The notes under the pieces are model-generated. The model did no database searches. It was not told where the DNA came from and saw only the letters and a list, made by a program, of their open reading frames with translations. A stretch of DNA of 64,000 nucleotides from 79-D21 sp964521575 (GTDB lineage Bacteria; Synergistota; Synergistia; Synergistales; 79-D21): positions 62,001 through 126,000 of the forward strand of contig CAZFSR010000001.1 of the NCBI GenBank assembly GCA_964521575.1. Reading direction: 5' to 3'. Shown here one piece after another: positions 1 to 7,137 of this stretch (its first letter is position 1; each line of letters begins with the position of its first letter). The position numbers and the translations under genes are program-made.

Positions 1-25
1 GCGTCTGTTGCCACAATACAGACGC
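1..25. repeat. Perfect 8-bp inverted repeat at the window start, probable contig-end artefact
   Basis: Bases 1-8 (GCGTCTGT) are the exact reverse complement of bases 18-25 (ACAGACGC), with a 9-base loop. Base 18 is also where homology to GyrB begins: the frame reads TDADVDGAH from there, while the codons before it give VCCHN instead of the hydrophobic strand normally found in front of TDADVDG. The simplest reading is a fold-back chimera at a contig end, not a real feature. Confidence 0.55.
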
Positions 26-437
26 GGATGTCGACGGCGCCCATATCCGGACGCTGCTCCTGACCCTCTTCTACCGCTACATGCCGCAGCTGATCGAGAA
101 CGGGCACCTGTACGTGGCCCAGCCGCCGCTTTACCGGGTGGCGGAGGGCAAGAACGTCCAGTACTGCTACACGGAAAAGGAACTCAAGGCCATCCAGGAA
201 AAGCTGGGAGACAAGAAAAAGGTGTCGGTCCAGCGCTACAAGGGGCTGGGCGAAATGAACCCCGAGCAGCTCTGGGAGACCACGATGGATCCCGCCAGGC
301 GGATCGTGAAGCGGGTGGAGGTCGAGGACGCCATGGCCGCGGACGAACTGTTCAGCATCCTGATGGGCGACAGCGTCGGCCCCCGGAGGGAATTCATCGA
401 GACCCACGCCAAGGAAGTGCGCAACCTCGACGTGTAG
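3..437 (+). CDS. gyrB: DNA gyrase subunit B, C-terminal part (5' end outside the window)
   Basis: This is the C-terminal Toprim/GyrB-C part of the ATPase subunit of DNA gyrase, which introduces negative supercoils together with GyrA. The frame shows TDADVDGAHIRTLLLT, the acidic metal-binding Toprim motif, then the QRYKGLGEMN motif and the usual GyrB C-terminus ending in ETHAKEVRNLDV. It lacks the insertion found in some proteobacterial GyrB. The first five codons do not match GyrB and coincide with an inverted repeat, so the true gene probably reads differently before base 18. ParE is the main alternative, but the QRYKGLGEMN wording and the tail fit GyrB better. A terminator follows directly. 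Confidence 0.9.
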   Translation, partial: VCCHNTDADVDGAHIRTLLLTLFYRYMPQLIENGHLYVAQPPLYRVAEGKNVQYCYTEKELKAIQEKLGDKKKVSVQRYKGLGEMNPEQLWETTMDPARRIVKRVEVEDAMAADELFSILMGDSVGPRREFIETHAKEVRNLDV

Positions 438-468
438 GGAATCGTTTCCCGAACCGGTGCAAAGGGAA

Positions 469-502
469 AGAGGGCTTGCCTGGAGGCAGGCCCTCTTTTT
501 TT
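469..502 (+). terminator. Rho-independent terminator after gyrB
   Basis: A 12-bp stem with one G-U pair (AGAGGGCTTGCC / GGCAGGCCCTCT) and a TGGA loop is followed by a run of T. It starts about 30 bases after the gyrB stop. Confidence 0.9.
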
Positions 503-540
503 CGGGCTGGCGAAAAATAAACCTCTCTTTCAGGAACATC

Positions 541-581
541 TTGACTTGTTCCCTCCCTGTGCCTAGCATTTCATTATGCTA
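541..581 (+). promoter_or_regulatory. Candidate promoter for the secreted beta-helix gene
   Basis: TTGACT at 541-546 and TAGCAT at 564-569 are 17 bases apart. The -10 box lies in a short inverted repeat, TAGCAT-ttcatt-ATGCTA (564-581). About 135 bases of untranslated leader would follow. Confidence 0.45.
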
Positions 582-717
582 ACCTCCTACTTTCTCTACT
601 CTTTAATCTTAACAACCATTCGCCGGGAGGTGACCAACAACCCTGAACAACAAGCGGGATTGCGCGAGAAGCTTCTTCCAGCGGATACGCCCATTGGAGA
701 AAGAGAGGAGGGAAGGC

Positions 718-2064
718 ATGTCACGTTTCAAGACCCTGGGATTTGTAATTTTCTGCCTGGCCATCCTGCTGGCGTTCACGCCAGCAGCAATGGCCGCCAC
801 AACCTGGACGGTCGAGAACGGGGAATCGATCCAGGACGCCATCGACAGCGCAAGCCCGGGGGACACCATCCTGGTGGAGCCCGGGACCTACAAAGAGGAA
901 CCTCTCACTGTGAACAAGAGCCTGACGATCGAGGGAACCGGGACGGGGGTCGTCGTCCGTTCACAAGGCACCGGCAACGACATCGTCATGATCGTAGTGT
1001 CGAACGTGACGCTACGGTCGCTCGTCTTCGACGGGGAAAACGAAAGCAAAACGGCTCTCGACATTTACGGCGACATCTCGAACATCCAGGTCCGCAACTG
1101 CACTTTCAGGGACGTGGACACCGGCCTCTGGATCAACTACACCATGGGCATCGTGGTGGCCAACAACACCTTCGAGAACGTCCGCGATTACGGGATCGAC
1201 AGCGAAGGACCCGACCCGTTGAGCTCTTTCCGGGTCCTTTCCATCGGTAACCGGTTTGTCTTCGACCCCGGAACGGATCCCTCCTGGACCGCCCATTACG
1301 CCGGTTCGCGCTTGGGGAACATCGCCTTCTTCAACACTTTCGAGAACTACGAAGGGCACATCGCTCTCGGCACCCCCGACGTGGAGGACTACCTCTTCAA
1401 CGCCCAGGAGAATTACTGGGGCGACGAGGATGTGCAGGAGTCGGATATCCAGGCCGCCTGCAGCGCGAAGGTTCTCTACTCTCCCTGGTCCTTCGCGGAC
1501 GCCGCCGGCCACACCGACTACCAGTTCGTGCCCGTCGGCGGAAGCGCCGTTTTCGACGTGGGGGCCTCGGAAGGAATCACCGTTTCCATCGAAGAGATGA
1601 CAACCCAGCCGCCCCCGGCCTTGCCGCTCGCCCTGGCCGCCTACGGGCACAAATCCCCGCGGGCCACGACCGTGCAGGACGACAACCCCGGTGCCGACAC
1701 TTACACGGCCTATTTCCACCTGAAGGACGTGGAGTCGGGGCCCGGCATCGCCGGGTCCCCCGTCCGGATGACCCTGGAAATCCCCAAATCGGCCATCGGG
1801 GATGAGGCGGACCTGGACGACCTGGTGCTGTACGCCTACGACAGCGGGGCCTGGGGCGACATCACGGGAGAGGAGTGGATCAACGTCGAGGTGGACGGCG
1901 ATATCGTCCGCATCGTCGTCGACAACTACGGGGATCCCGTTCCCATCGCCATCACGGCGGGCAACGGGCATACGTCGTCGGGCGGCTGCTCCTCGACGGG
2001 GGCGGCTTCGCTCGGACTTTTGTTCCTGGTTCCCTTCGGGCTGCTTTTCGGGGGCAAGAAATAA
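718..2064 (+). CDS. Secreted right-handed beta-helix protein with Synergist-CTERM sorting tail
   Basis: A 448-residue exported protein of unknown substrate. The ATG at 718 is chosen because GAGAGGAGGGA lies just upstream; an ATG 24 bases earlier has no ribosome site. Residues 1-27 are a signal peptide ending AAMAA. Residues of about 30-230 have the pectin-lyase/NosD-type beta-helix look: an opening SIQDAIDSASPGDTI strand, then repeated NVT, NCTF and NNTF turns. A beta-rich domain follows. The last about 25 residues are SSGGCSS, a hydrophobic stretch and GGKK, the layout of the Synergist-CTERM sorting domain. Known for the family: such tails direct envelope processing and anchoring. A glycan-binding or lyase role is only inferred; I see no clear catalytic set. 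Confidence 0.8.
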   Translation: MSRFKTLGFVIFCLAILLAFTPAAMAATTWTVENGESIQDAIDSASPGDTILVEPGTYKEEPLTVNKSLTIEGTGTGVVVRSQGTGNDIVMIVVSNVTLRSLVFDGENESKTALDIYGDISNIQVRNCTFRDVDTGLWINYTMGIVVANNTFENVRDYGIDSEGPDPLSSFRVLSIGNRFVFDPGTDPSWTAHYAGSRLGNIAFFNTFENYEGHIALGTPDVEDYLFNAQENYWGDEDVQESDIQAACSAKVLYSPWSFADAAGHTDYQFVPVGGSAVFDVGASEGITVSIEEMTTQPPPALPLALAAYGHKSPRATTVQDDNPGADTYTAYFHLKDVESGPGIAGSPVRMTLEIPKSAIGDEADLDDLVLYAYDSGAWGDITGEEWINVEVDGDIVRIVVDNYGDPVPIAITAGNGHTSSGGCSSTGAASLGLLFLVPFGLLFGGKK

Positions 2065-2080
2065 GCTTTCCCCGTGACGA

Positions 2081-2111
2081 AGGCCCCCGGTTTCTGCCGG
2101 GGGCCTTTTTC
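2081..2111. terminator. Bidirectional terminator between convergent genes
   Basis: AGGCCCCCGG and CCGGGGGCCT form a perfect 10-bp stem around a TTTCTG loop, followed by TTTTT on the plus strand. It closes the beta-helix gene and lies exactly at the end of the read-through frame of the convergent small secreted protein. Confidence 0.88.
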
Positions 2112-2199
2112 ACGGCTTGCCGAGAGCCTTCCTGATGACCCTCTCTTCCGGGGATCCCTTCCGAACGGGCGTCCACGGCGCCCACGAAGGTTCCACCAG

Positions 2200-2517
2200 T
2201 CACTGGTCCACGAGGTGCCCCTTGAAATCGTACGTGTAGGCGTCCAGGGTCCGGTAGGCGTTCCGTTTTGGGGAGTAGTGCCACTGTAGAACGTCCCTCA
2301 GTTTTCTCGCCGGGACGTCCACCCGAACCCATATTTCCATGATTTTCTCGCCCGTTTCGGCATCTTTCAGTTCCTTCGCGCCCGCGGGGCTGAAAAGCCA
2401 CGTTTTTCCCCCCTCGGCGTGGACCGGCTGGAAGGAATCCAGCGGGGGCACGGCAGCCAGGGAAGGAAAAGACCAGGCAAGAAAACCCGCAAGGACCAGG
2501 GCCATGATTTTCTTCAT
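2200..2517 (-). CDS. Small secreted protein resembling surface-adhesin E family, apparently interrupted by UGA
   Basis: A 105-residue protein with a clear signal peptide (MKKIMALVLAGFLAWSFPSLA) and a small domain containing WVRVD and a TYDFKGHL turn, similar in layout to the surface-adhesin protein E family (PF16747). It ends at a UGA (2200-2202), but the same frame stays open for 29 more codons to a stop at 2110-2112. The extension includes APWTPVRKGSPEERVIRKAL, which resembles the usual end of that family (W-x-P-hydrophobic-x-x-GS then a helix). The extended frame ends at the convergent terminator. The gene is therefore probably 2110-2517 with a nonsense change or sequencing error. Function unknown. 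Confidence 0.6.
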   Translation of the reverse strand: MKKIMALVLAGFLAWSFPSLAAVPPLDSFQPVHAEGGKTWLFSPAGAKELKDAETGEKIMEIWVRVDVPARKLRDVLQWHYSPKRNAYRTLDAYTYDFKGHLVDQ

Positions 2518-2633
2518 AACGATAGTTTATCATGTTGATGTGTCGTTAGAGCCCCTGAAACGGTAGCCCCCTTATCCTGTCGCTCTCCCCTGCTAAACTC
2601 GCCGCAACAAAGCGAAAAAGGAGAGTGATCCGC

Positions 2634-4547
2634 ATGAACGGACCCGAAATGAACACCGGCAGGGAACCCGAACTGGCCTCCGCCTGGCTGCGGCGCCTTC
2701 GCGCCGGGGAACCCCGGACCCTGGGCGGGCTGACCGTCTTCCCCCTTTCCTGGGAAGTGCCGGGCGTCTTCCCCTACCTCACGCTGGGAGAGGCCCTGGA
2801 AAAGGGTTTCGTCACCATCACGGAAGTGAGCCAGGGAGGCTCCGTCCCCGAGCTGGCCGTGGAAAACGCCGGAGAAACGGCCGTCCTCCTGCTCGACGGG
2901 GAAGAGCTGCGCGGCGCCAAGCAGAACCGCGTGCTGAACACCACCATCCTGCTCGCCCCGAAGAGCCGCTCCGTTGTCCCCGTGAGCTGTACCGAGCAGG
3001 GACGGTGGCATTACGTCTCCAACGCCTTCGAGGACTCGGGCTTCGTGATGTCCCGGAGCGCCCGGATCGAGAAGAACCTGTCGGTCTCCATGTCGCTGAA
3101 GGCGGGGCGGGCCCACCGCAGCGACCAGGGGGCCGTGTGGAACTCCATCCGGGACCTTTCCGACCGGGCGGGGGTTTTCTCGTCGACCGGGGCCCAGCGT
3201 GACGTCTTCGAGTCCAGGAAGGAAGCCCTCTTCGAGGTCGAGCGCGAGATCCCCTGCCGGGAAGGCCAGTGCGGCCTGCTGGTTTTCGCCCTCGGCCAGC
3301 CCGTGGGGTTCGATGCCGTTTCCCTGCCGTCCGCCTATGCCCGCCTGCACGGCAAGCTCCTGAAAAGCTATGCCCTGGAAAGCCTCCTGGCGAGCGCGGG
3401 GCCTGAGGGACGGGCTCCCGGGGCGGAAGAGGCCCGGGCTTTCCTGGACGCCTGCGCGGACATTCCCGGCGAAGCCTACCCGGGCGTCGGCCTGGGCGTG
3501 GACTGCCGTTTCGAGTCGCGGTCCAGGACCGGTTTTTCGCTGGTTCACCGGGGCGAGGCCATCCATTCCGCCTTCTTCGCCCTGCCTGACGCGAAGCCGG
3601 GAAGAACCCGCCAGGAACCCGCCGCCTCCATGGCCGACGTGGTCCGCCGCATGAACCTGCGTGCCGGCCGGAGAAACGGGGCTTTCGTTCCCGACCGGCT
3701 GACCCCGCCCGAGCTGATCCAGCCCGACACGGGCGTCGAACCCGAACCCAGGAGCGTTCCGCGCGGCGGAGGCACCCGCCTCTACGGGGCCGTTGCGGGC
3801 GACATCGTCGGCTCCGCGTACGAACGCCGTCCCGTCAAGACCACCGACTTCCCCCTGCTTTCCCCCGCTTCCCGCTGGACCGACGACACCGTCCTCACCG
3901 TCGCGACGGCGGAGGTCCTCCTCACCAGGGGCGATTTCGAGGAAGCCTACCGGCGCTGGGGACGGCGCTACCCTGACGCCGGTTACGGCCGGGCCTTCCG
4001 GCACTGGCTCCTCTCCCGGCACCCCGAGCCCTATCAAAGCTACGGCAACGGCAGCGCCATGAGGGTCTCGCCGGTGGGCTGGGCCTGCGGCACACTGGAA
4101 GAAACCCTGGAGCTGGCCCGCCACAGCGCCCTCCCCACGCACGACCATCCCGAGGGGATCAAGGGCGCCCAGGCCGTCGCCGCGGCGGTGTTCCTGGCCC
4201 GCAGCGGCGCCTCGAAGGACGAGATCCGATCGATGATCCAAACCCGGTTCGGTTACGGCCTCGACCGCACCCTCGACGAGATCCGTCCGGGCTACGGCTT
4301 CGACCCCACCTGCCAAGGAAGCGTCCCGGAAGCGCTGACGGCCTTCCTGGAATCGGAATCCTTCGAGGACGCCCTGCGGAAGGCCGTTTCCCTGGGAGGC
4401 GACTCGGACACCCAGGCCTGCATCGCCGGGGCGGTGGCGGAGGCTTTCTACGGAGGGGTTCCCTTCGATCTGGCCGAAAGCGTGAGGGCCATGCTCCCCG
4501 CCGAGATGACCCGGATCCTCGACCGTTTCGGGGCTAGCCGGCCATGA
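2634..4547 (+). CDS. ARPP-1 domain / ADP-ribosylglycohydrolase fusion
   Basis: A 637-residue cytoplasmic two-domain protein. Residues of about 1-250 look like the ARPP-1 domain (PF20208), which is known from genomic association with ADP-ribose-handling proteins; visible markers are LLLDGEELRGAKQNR and the SxxxQGAVW region. The C-terminal half (about residue 385 on) is a DraG/ARH-type ADP-ribosylglycohydrolase: LYGAVAGDIVGSAYE, then the metal-binding RWTDDTVLT, GNGSAMRVSPVGW, and the second metal site GGDSDTQACIAGAVAEA. It should remove ADP-ribose from a target or free ADP-ribose conjugate. ATG 2634 has AAAAGGAGA at a suitable distance; the GTG at 2625 is too close to it. The 3' end overlaps the convergent permease gene by 14 bases. 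Confidence 0.88.
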   Translation: MNGPEMNTGREPELASAWLRRLRAGEPRTLGGLTVFPLSWEVPGVFPYLTLGEALEKGFVTITEVSQGGSVPELAVENAGETAVLLLDGEELRGAKQNRVLNTTILLAPKSRSVVPVSCTEQGRWHYVSNAFEDSGFVMSRSARIEKNLSVSMSLKAGRAHRSDQGAVWNSIRDLSDRAGVFSSTGAQRDVFESRKEALFEVEREIPCREGQCGLLVFALGQPVGFDAVSLPSAYARLHGKLLKSYALESLLASAGPEGRAPGAEEARAFLDACADIPGEAYPGVGLGVDCRFESRSRTGFSLVHRGEAIHSAFFALPDAKPGRTRQEPAASMADVVRRMNLRAGRRNGAFVPDRLTPPELIQPDTGVEPEPRSVPRGGGTRLYGAVAGDIVGSAYERRPVKTTDFPLLSPASRWTDDTVLTVATAEVLLTRGDFEEAYRRWGRRYPDAGYGRAFRHWLLSRHPEPYQSYGNGSAMRVSPVGWACGTLEETLELARHSALPTHDHPEGIKGAQAVAAAVFLARSGASKDEIRSMIQTRFGYGLDRTLDEIRPGYGFDPTCQGSVPEALTAFLESESFEDALRKAVSLGGDSDTQACIAGAVAEAFYGGVPFDLAESVRAMLPAEMTRILDRFGASRP

Positions 4548-5496
4548 GCTGGTAGGCGTAACCGGCCAGGATCCCGCCCGCGGTGACCAGCCCCACGTAA
4601 TAGCCAAGGACGCGGGGCTTGAGAATGACCGACATCCCCGCGATCACGGGAATCCCCGTGGCCTTGCCCGTGACCAGGAAAGCCAGAACGGCCCCGGGAG
4701 CCGCACCGGCCTCCACCGCAGACCTCAAGAGGGGCAGGGCGCCGGAATCGGTGAGGTACAGGGGCAGGCCAAGTAACGCCGCGGCGGGAACCGACCAGGC
4801 GTGGGCCGCGCCAAAGGACGCGGTCATCCATTCCCGCGGGACGAGGATCTCCACGAACCGGCCCAGAGCGATGAAGAGGACGAACCAGGGCAGGATCCGC
4901 AGCAGTCCCAGCCTCACGAAGGCTTCGAGGAACTCCCGGGCCTTCAGGCGCCGGAGCAGAGAACCGGGGGAGCCCTTTTCCGGTGCGTCCCCGGTTTCCC
5001 TTGCCTCTGCCTGCGCGGTTCCGCAGCCGCATCCGCACCCCTTTGAAGGCTTCGAGCGCAGCTGGCCCTCGAAAAACCGCGTGCGCCTTTCCAGCTGGGT
5101 CGAAAGGACTCCCGCGCCGACCCCGAGAAGGATCGAGGTGAAAAGCATCGCCAGGGCAAAGGACCTTCCCAGGAAAACCGTCTCGAACACGAATTCCGAC
5201 GGGCTCGTCAGCGGGGAAGACACCAGGAAGGCCATCACGGGGCCCCAGGAAACCGACGACACGAGCATCGACAGGATCACCGCCATCGTCCCGCAGGCGC
5301 ACAAGGGAGTCAGGGAACCCGCCGCGATCGAACCGGCGATCCCGATCCCCGAACGCCTGGCCATGAAGTCCCTCAGCCGCCTGCCATCCACGTAGACTTC
5401 CAGGCCGGCCGCCAACAGGATCCCGAAAAGCAGCAACGGCCAATCCGCCGCCAGGTATCCCCACACCGCGCTCGCCAGTTCCCGAACGATCTCCAT
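4534..5496 (-). CDS. DUF318/ArsP-type membrane permease with a cysteine-rich loop
   Basis: A 320-residue integral membrane protein of the PF03773 (DUF318) permease family, in which some members such as ArsP export trivalent organoarsenicals. It has two blocks of four or so membrane spans with the family motifs PLCACGTM and the S-SPLTSP segment, separated by a cytoplasmic loop carrying KGCGCGCGTA, a likely soft-metal site. ATG 5496 has AAAGGAG in front; the upstream ATG at 5532 falls inside the operator. The gene follows a marR gene on the same strand, with a palindromic operator between them. The proposed substrate (a thiol-reactive metal or metalloid) is inference from the cysteines and the regulator. 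Confidence 0.8.
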   Translation of the reverse strand: MEIVRELASAVWGYLAADWPLLLFGILLAAGLEVYVDGRRLRDFMARRSGIGIAGSIAAGSLTPLCACGTMAVILSMLVSSVSWGPVMAFLVSSPLTSPSEFVFETVFLGRSFALAMLFTSILLGVGAGVLSTQLERRTRFFEGQLRSKPSKGCGCGCGTAQAEARETGDAPEKGSPGSLLRRLKAREFLEAFVRLGLLRILPWFVLFIALGRFVEILVPREWMTASFGAAHAWSVPAAALLGLPLYLTDSGALPLLRSAVEAGAAPGAVLAFLVTGKATGIPVIAGMSVILKPRVLGYYVGLVTAGGILAGYAYQLMAG

Positions 5497-5517
5497 GCAA
5501 ATTCCACTCTCCTTTAT

Positions 5518-5534
5518 ATTTGTATGATACAAAT
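5518..5534. promoter_or_regulatory. 17-bp palindromic operator between marR and the permease
   Basis: ATTTGTATGATACAAAT is a perfect palindrome around one central base. It lies between the marR stop and the permease ribosome site. The same motif occurs in front of marR (6023-6039), so it is the likely MarR binding site. Confidence 0.7.
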
Positions 5535-5550
5535 AGTCGCCAAAAAAAAT

Positions 5551-6000
5551 TCAGCAGCACCGCGGGTTCGATTTTCTCAGGGCGCCCAGCAGGTGCCGCA
5601 TGGATTCCAGCACCGTGTCCACCTGCCCCGCAGGAAGGTTCTGCAGCACATCCCGGTAATACGCCTCGATGTTCTCCTCCAGCCGGGAGGCCATCGTCCG
5701 CCCCTTTTCCGTCAGAAAAACCCGCACGACCCGGCGGTCGTCCTCCGGACGGTTCCGCTCGAGCCACCCGTCTCGCACGAGAATGTCCACGACCCGGGTC
5801 ATGGTGCTTCCGTCGAGATTCATCCGTTCGCTCAGGTCGTTCATCGTGAGGCCTTCCTCGCGGGCGACCTCCAGGAGGGCATAGCACTGGGAGAAGGTGA
5901 ACCCCAGCACCTTCACCCGGTCCCGCTCGAACATCTGGAACGCCCGGACCAGCCTGCGGATGATCTCCCCCAGCTCTTCAAGGCAGCATTCCCGGCTCAA
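5551..6000 (-). CDS. MarR-family regulator with paired cysteines
   Basis: A 149-residue winged-helix dimeric repressor of the MarR family. Visible are the recognition region LTMNDLSERMNLDGSTMTRV, the wing segment RPEDDRRVVRVFLTEKG and the C-terminal dimerization helix. A TTG at 6000 is chosen because GGGGAGGGG precedes it at the right distance; the ATG at 6033 has no ribosome site and lies inside the operator. Unusual are a Cys-Cys pair near the N-terminus (SRECC) and a Cys-Cys at the very end (NPRCC), which suggest thiol or metal sensing. It is upstream of, and probably controls, the cysteine-rich permease and itself. Confidence 0.85.
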   Translation of the reverse strand: MSRECCLEELGEIIRRLVRAFQMFERDRVKVLGFTFSQCYALLEVAREEGLTMNDLSERMNLDGSTMTRVVDILVRDGWLERNRPEDDRRVVRVFLTEKGRTMASRLEENIEAYYRDVLQNLPAGQVDTVLESMRHLLGALRKSNPRCC

Positions 6001-6004
6001 GACA

Positions 6005-6059
6005 ATCCCCTCCCCGCGTTTTACTTGTATCATGCAAATATCATCCCGTCAAGCCCTGG
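6005..6059 (-). promoter_or_regulatory. marR promoter with second MarR operator
   Basis: On the minus strand TTGACG is followed after 17 bases by TACAAG. The imperfect palindrome ATTTGCATGATACAAGT (6023-6039 read on the minus strand) overlaps the -10 box and differs from the 5518 operator at two positions. GGGGAGGGG (about 6005-6013) is the ribosome site for the TTG start. The arrangement fits autorepression. Confidence 0.6.
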
Positions 6060-6061
6060 TG

Positions 6062-6090
6062 TTTGTTCCGGTTTCGAAACCGTCCTATAA
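6062..6090 (+). promoter_or_regulatory. Promoter of the WYL regulator with a palindrome in the spacer
   Basis: TTGTTC (6062-6067) and a perfect TATAAT (6085-6090) are 17 bases apart. The spacer holds the perfect 12-bp palindrome GGTTTCGAAACC (6069-6080), a plausible operator for autoregulation. Confidence 0.6.
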
Positions 6091-6126
6091 TGAAACACAG
6101 GCCTTTCCAAAACGAGGAGGGAAGAC

Positions 6127-7107
6127 ATGCCCAGGGATCTCAGCTCGATCCGCATCTTGCGGCTCAACGACCTGGTCAAGGAACTCTCGACCCACGGATC
6201 CCTGCCCAGGAAGGAACTGATGGCCCGCGTGGAATACACCAACGGGCGCACGCTGGAGCGCGACCTCGCCTACCTGAGGGACCAGTACGGGGTCGAGATC
6301 GAGTACGATCGGCACAAGGGAGCTTACCGGCTGCACGGAACCGGGCGGTTCGTCGCCGTTTTCGACCTCACCGAGCGCGAGGTCACCGCCCTTGCCGCCG
6401 GCCTGGGGATGGCCTCGCACTTTTTGCCCCACCTCCAGGACGAGTGCGAATCCCTTTGGGGCAAAATCCGCTTCCGGCTGCCCGAAGGCCTCTCCGACCA
6501 GGGAGAGCGCCTCGGCCAGTCCGCCGTCGTGGCCCTGCCCGTTTCCCCCATGGACTCCAAGGTTTTCGAAACCTGCCTCAACGCCATCCGCCAGTCGAAA
6601 GCCATCCGCATCCGCTACCGGTCCCCCTACGGGGACGGGAACGTGAAAGCCTACGAACTCTCCCCCTGGGGGGTGTTCTTCCGGGCCCACGCCTGGTACC
6701 TCTGGGCCGGGCATCCCGCCAGCGGCGAAACCCGCACCTTCCGGATCTCCCGGATCAGCCAGGTGATCATGGAAGAGCGGAAAATGGACATGGCCCCTCC
6801 CGAGGCGGGCGTGGAGGCCTTCGCCATGAGCGCCTGGTACGCCTGCCCCGGGGAACCGTGCCACAAGGTGACGGTTTTGGTGAAGCCCCCGCTGGCCGAC
6901 GTGGTGGCCGAAACCCCCTGGCACGTCTCCCAGGCCCTGACCCGCGAGCCAGGGGGAACGCTCCGTCTATCCGCCAGCGTACCGGACCTGGACGAAGTGG
7001 CTCGGTGGGTGATGGCCAGCTCGCCCTACGCCGAGGTGCTGGAACCGCCGGCCCTGAGGGACCGGATCCGGGCTCTCGCCAGCGAAACCGCGGGCAGGCA
7101 CGCCTAG
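6127..7107 (+). CDS. WYL-domain transcriptional regulator
   Basis: A 326-residue regulator. An N-terminal winged helix of the HTH_11 type (about residues 10-65, with GRTLERDLAYLRDQYG as the recognition region) is followed by a WYL domain (about 155-230), which in this family senses small ligands or nucleic acids; the signature region is FRAHAWYLWAGHP. A WCX-like C-terminal domain (about 245-320) completes the usual architecture. AACGAGGAGGGA precedes the ATG. The following QueG-like gene is only 30 bases downstream in the same direction and is probably co-transcribed. The ligand and targets are unknown. Confidence 0.88.
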   Translation: MPRDLSSIRILRLNDLVKELSTHGSLPRKELMARVEYTNGRTLERDLAYLRDQYGVEIEYDRHKGAYRLHGTGRFVAVFDLTEREVTALAAGLGMASHFLPHLQDECESLWGKIRFRLPEGLSDQGERLGQSAVVALPVSPMDSKVFETCLNAIRQSKAIRIRYRSPYGDGNVKAYELSPWGVFFRAHAWYLWAGHPASGETRTFRISRISQVIMEERKMDMAPPEAGVEAFAMSAWYACPGEPCHKVTVLVKPPLADVVAETPWHVSQALTREPGGTLRLSASVPDLDEVARWVMASSPYAEVLEPPALRDRIRALASETAGRHA

Positions 7108-7137
7108 CCCCCGACAGGAAAACGAGGAGGGAAAAAG

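Noticed and set aside
2514..4607. Open frame of 697 codons on the minus strand
   Set aside because: Antisense to the ARPP-1/ADP-ribosylglycohydrolase gene and without recognisable protein features.
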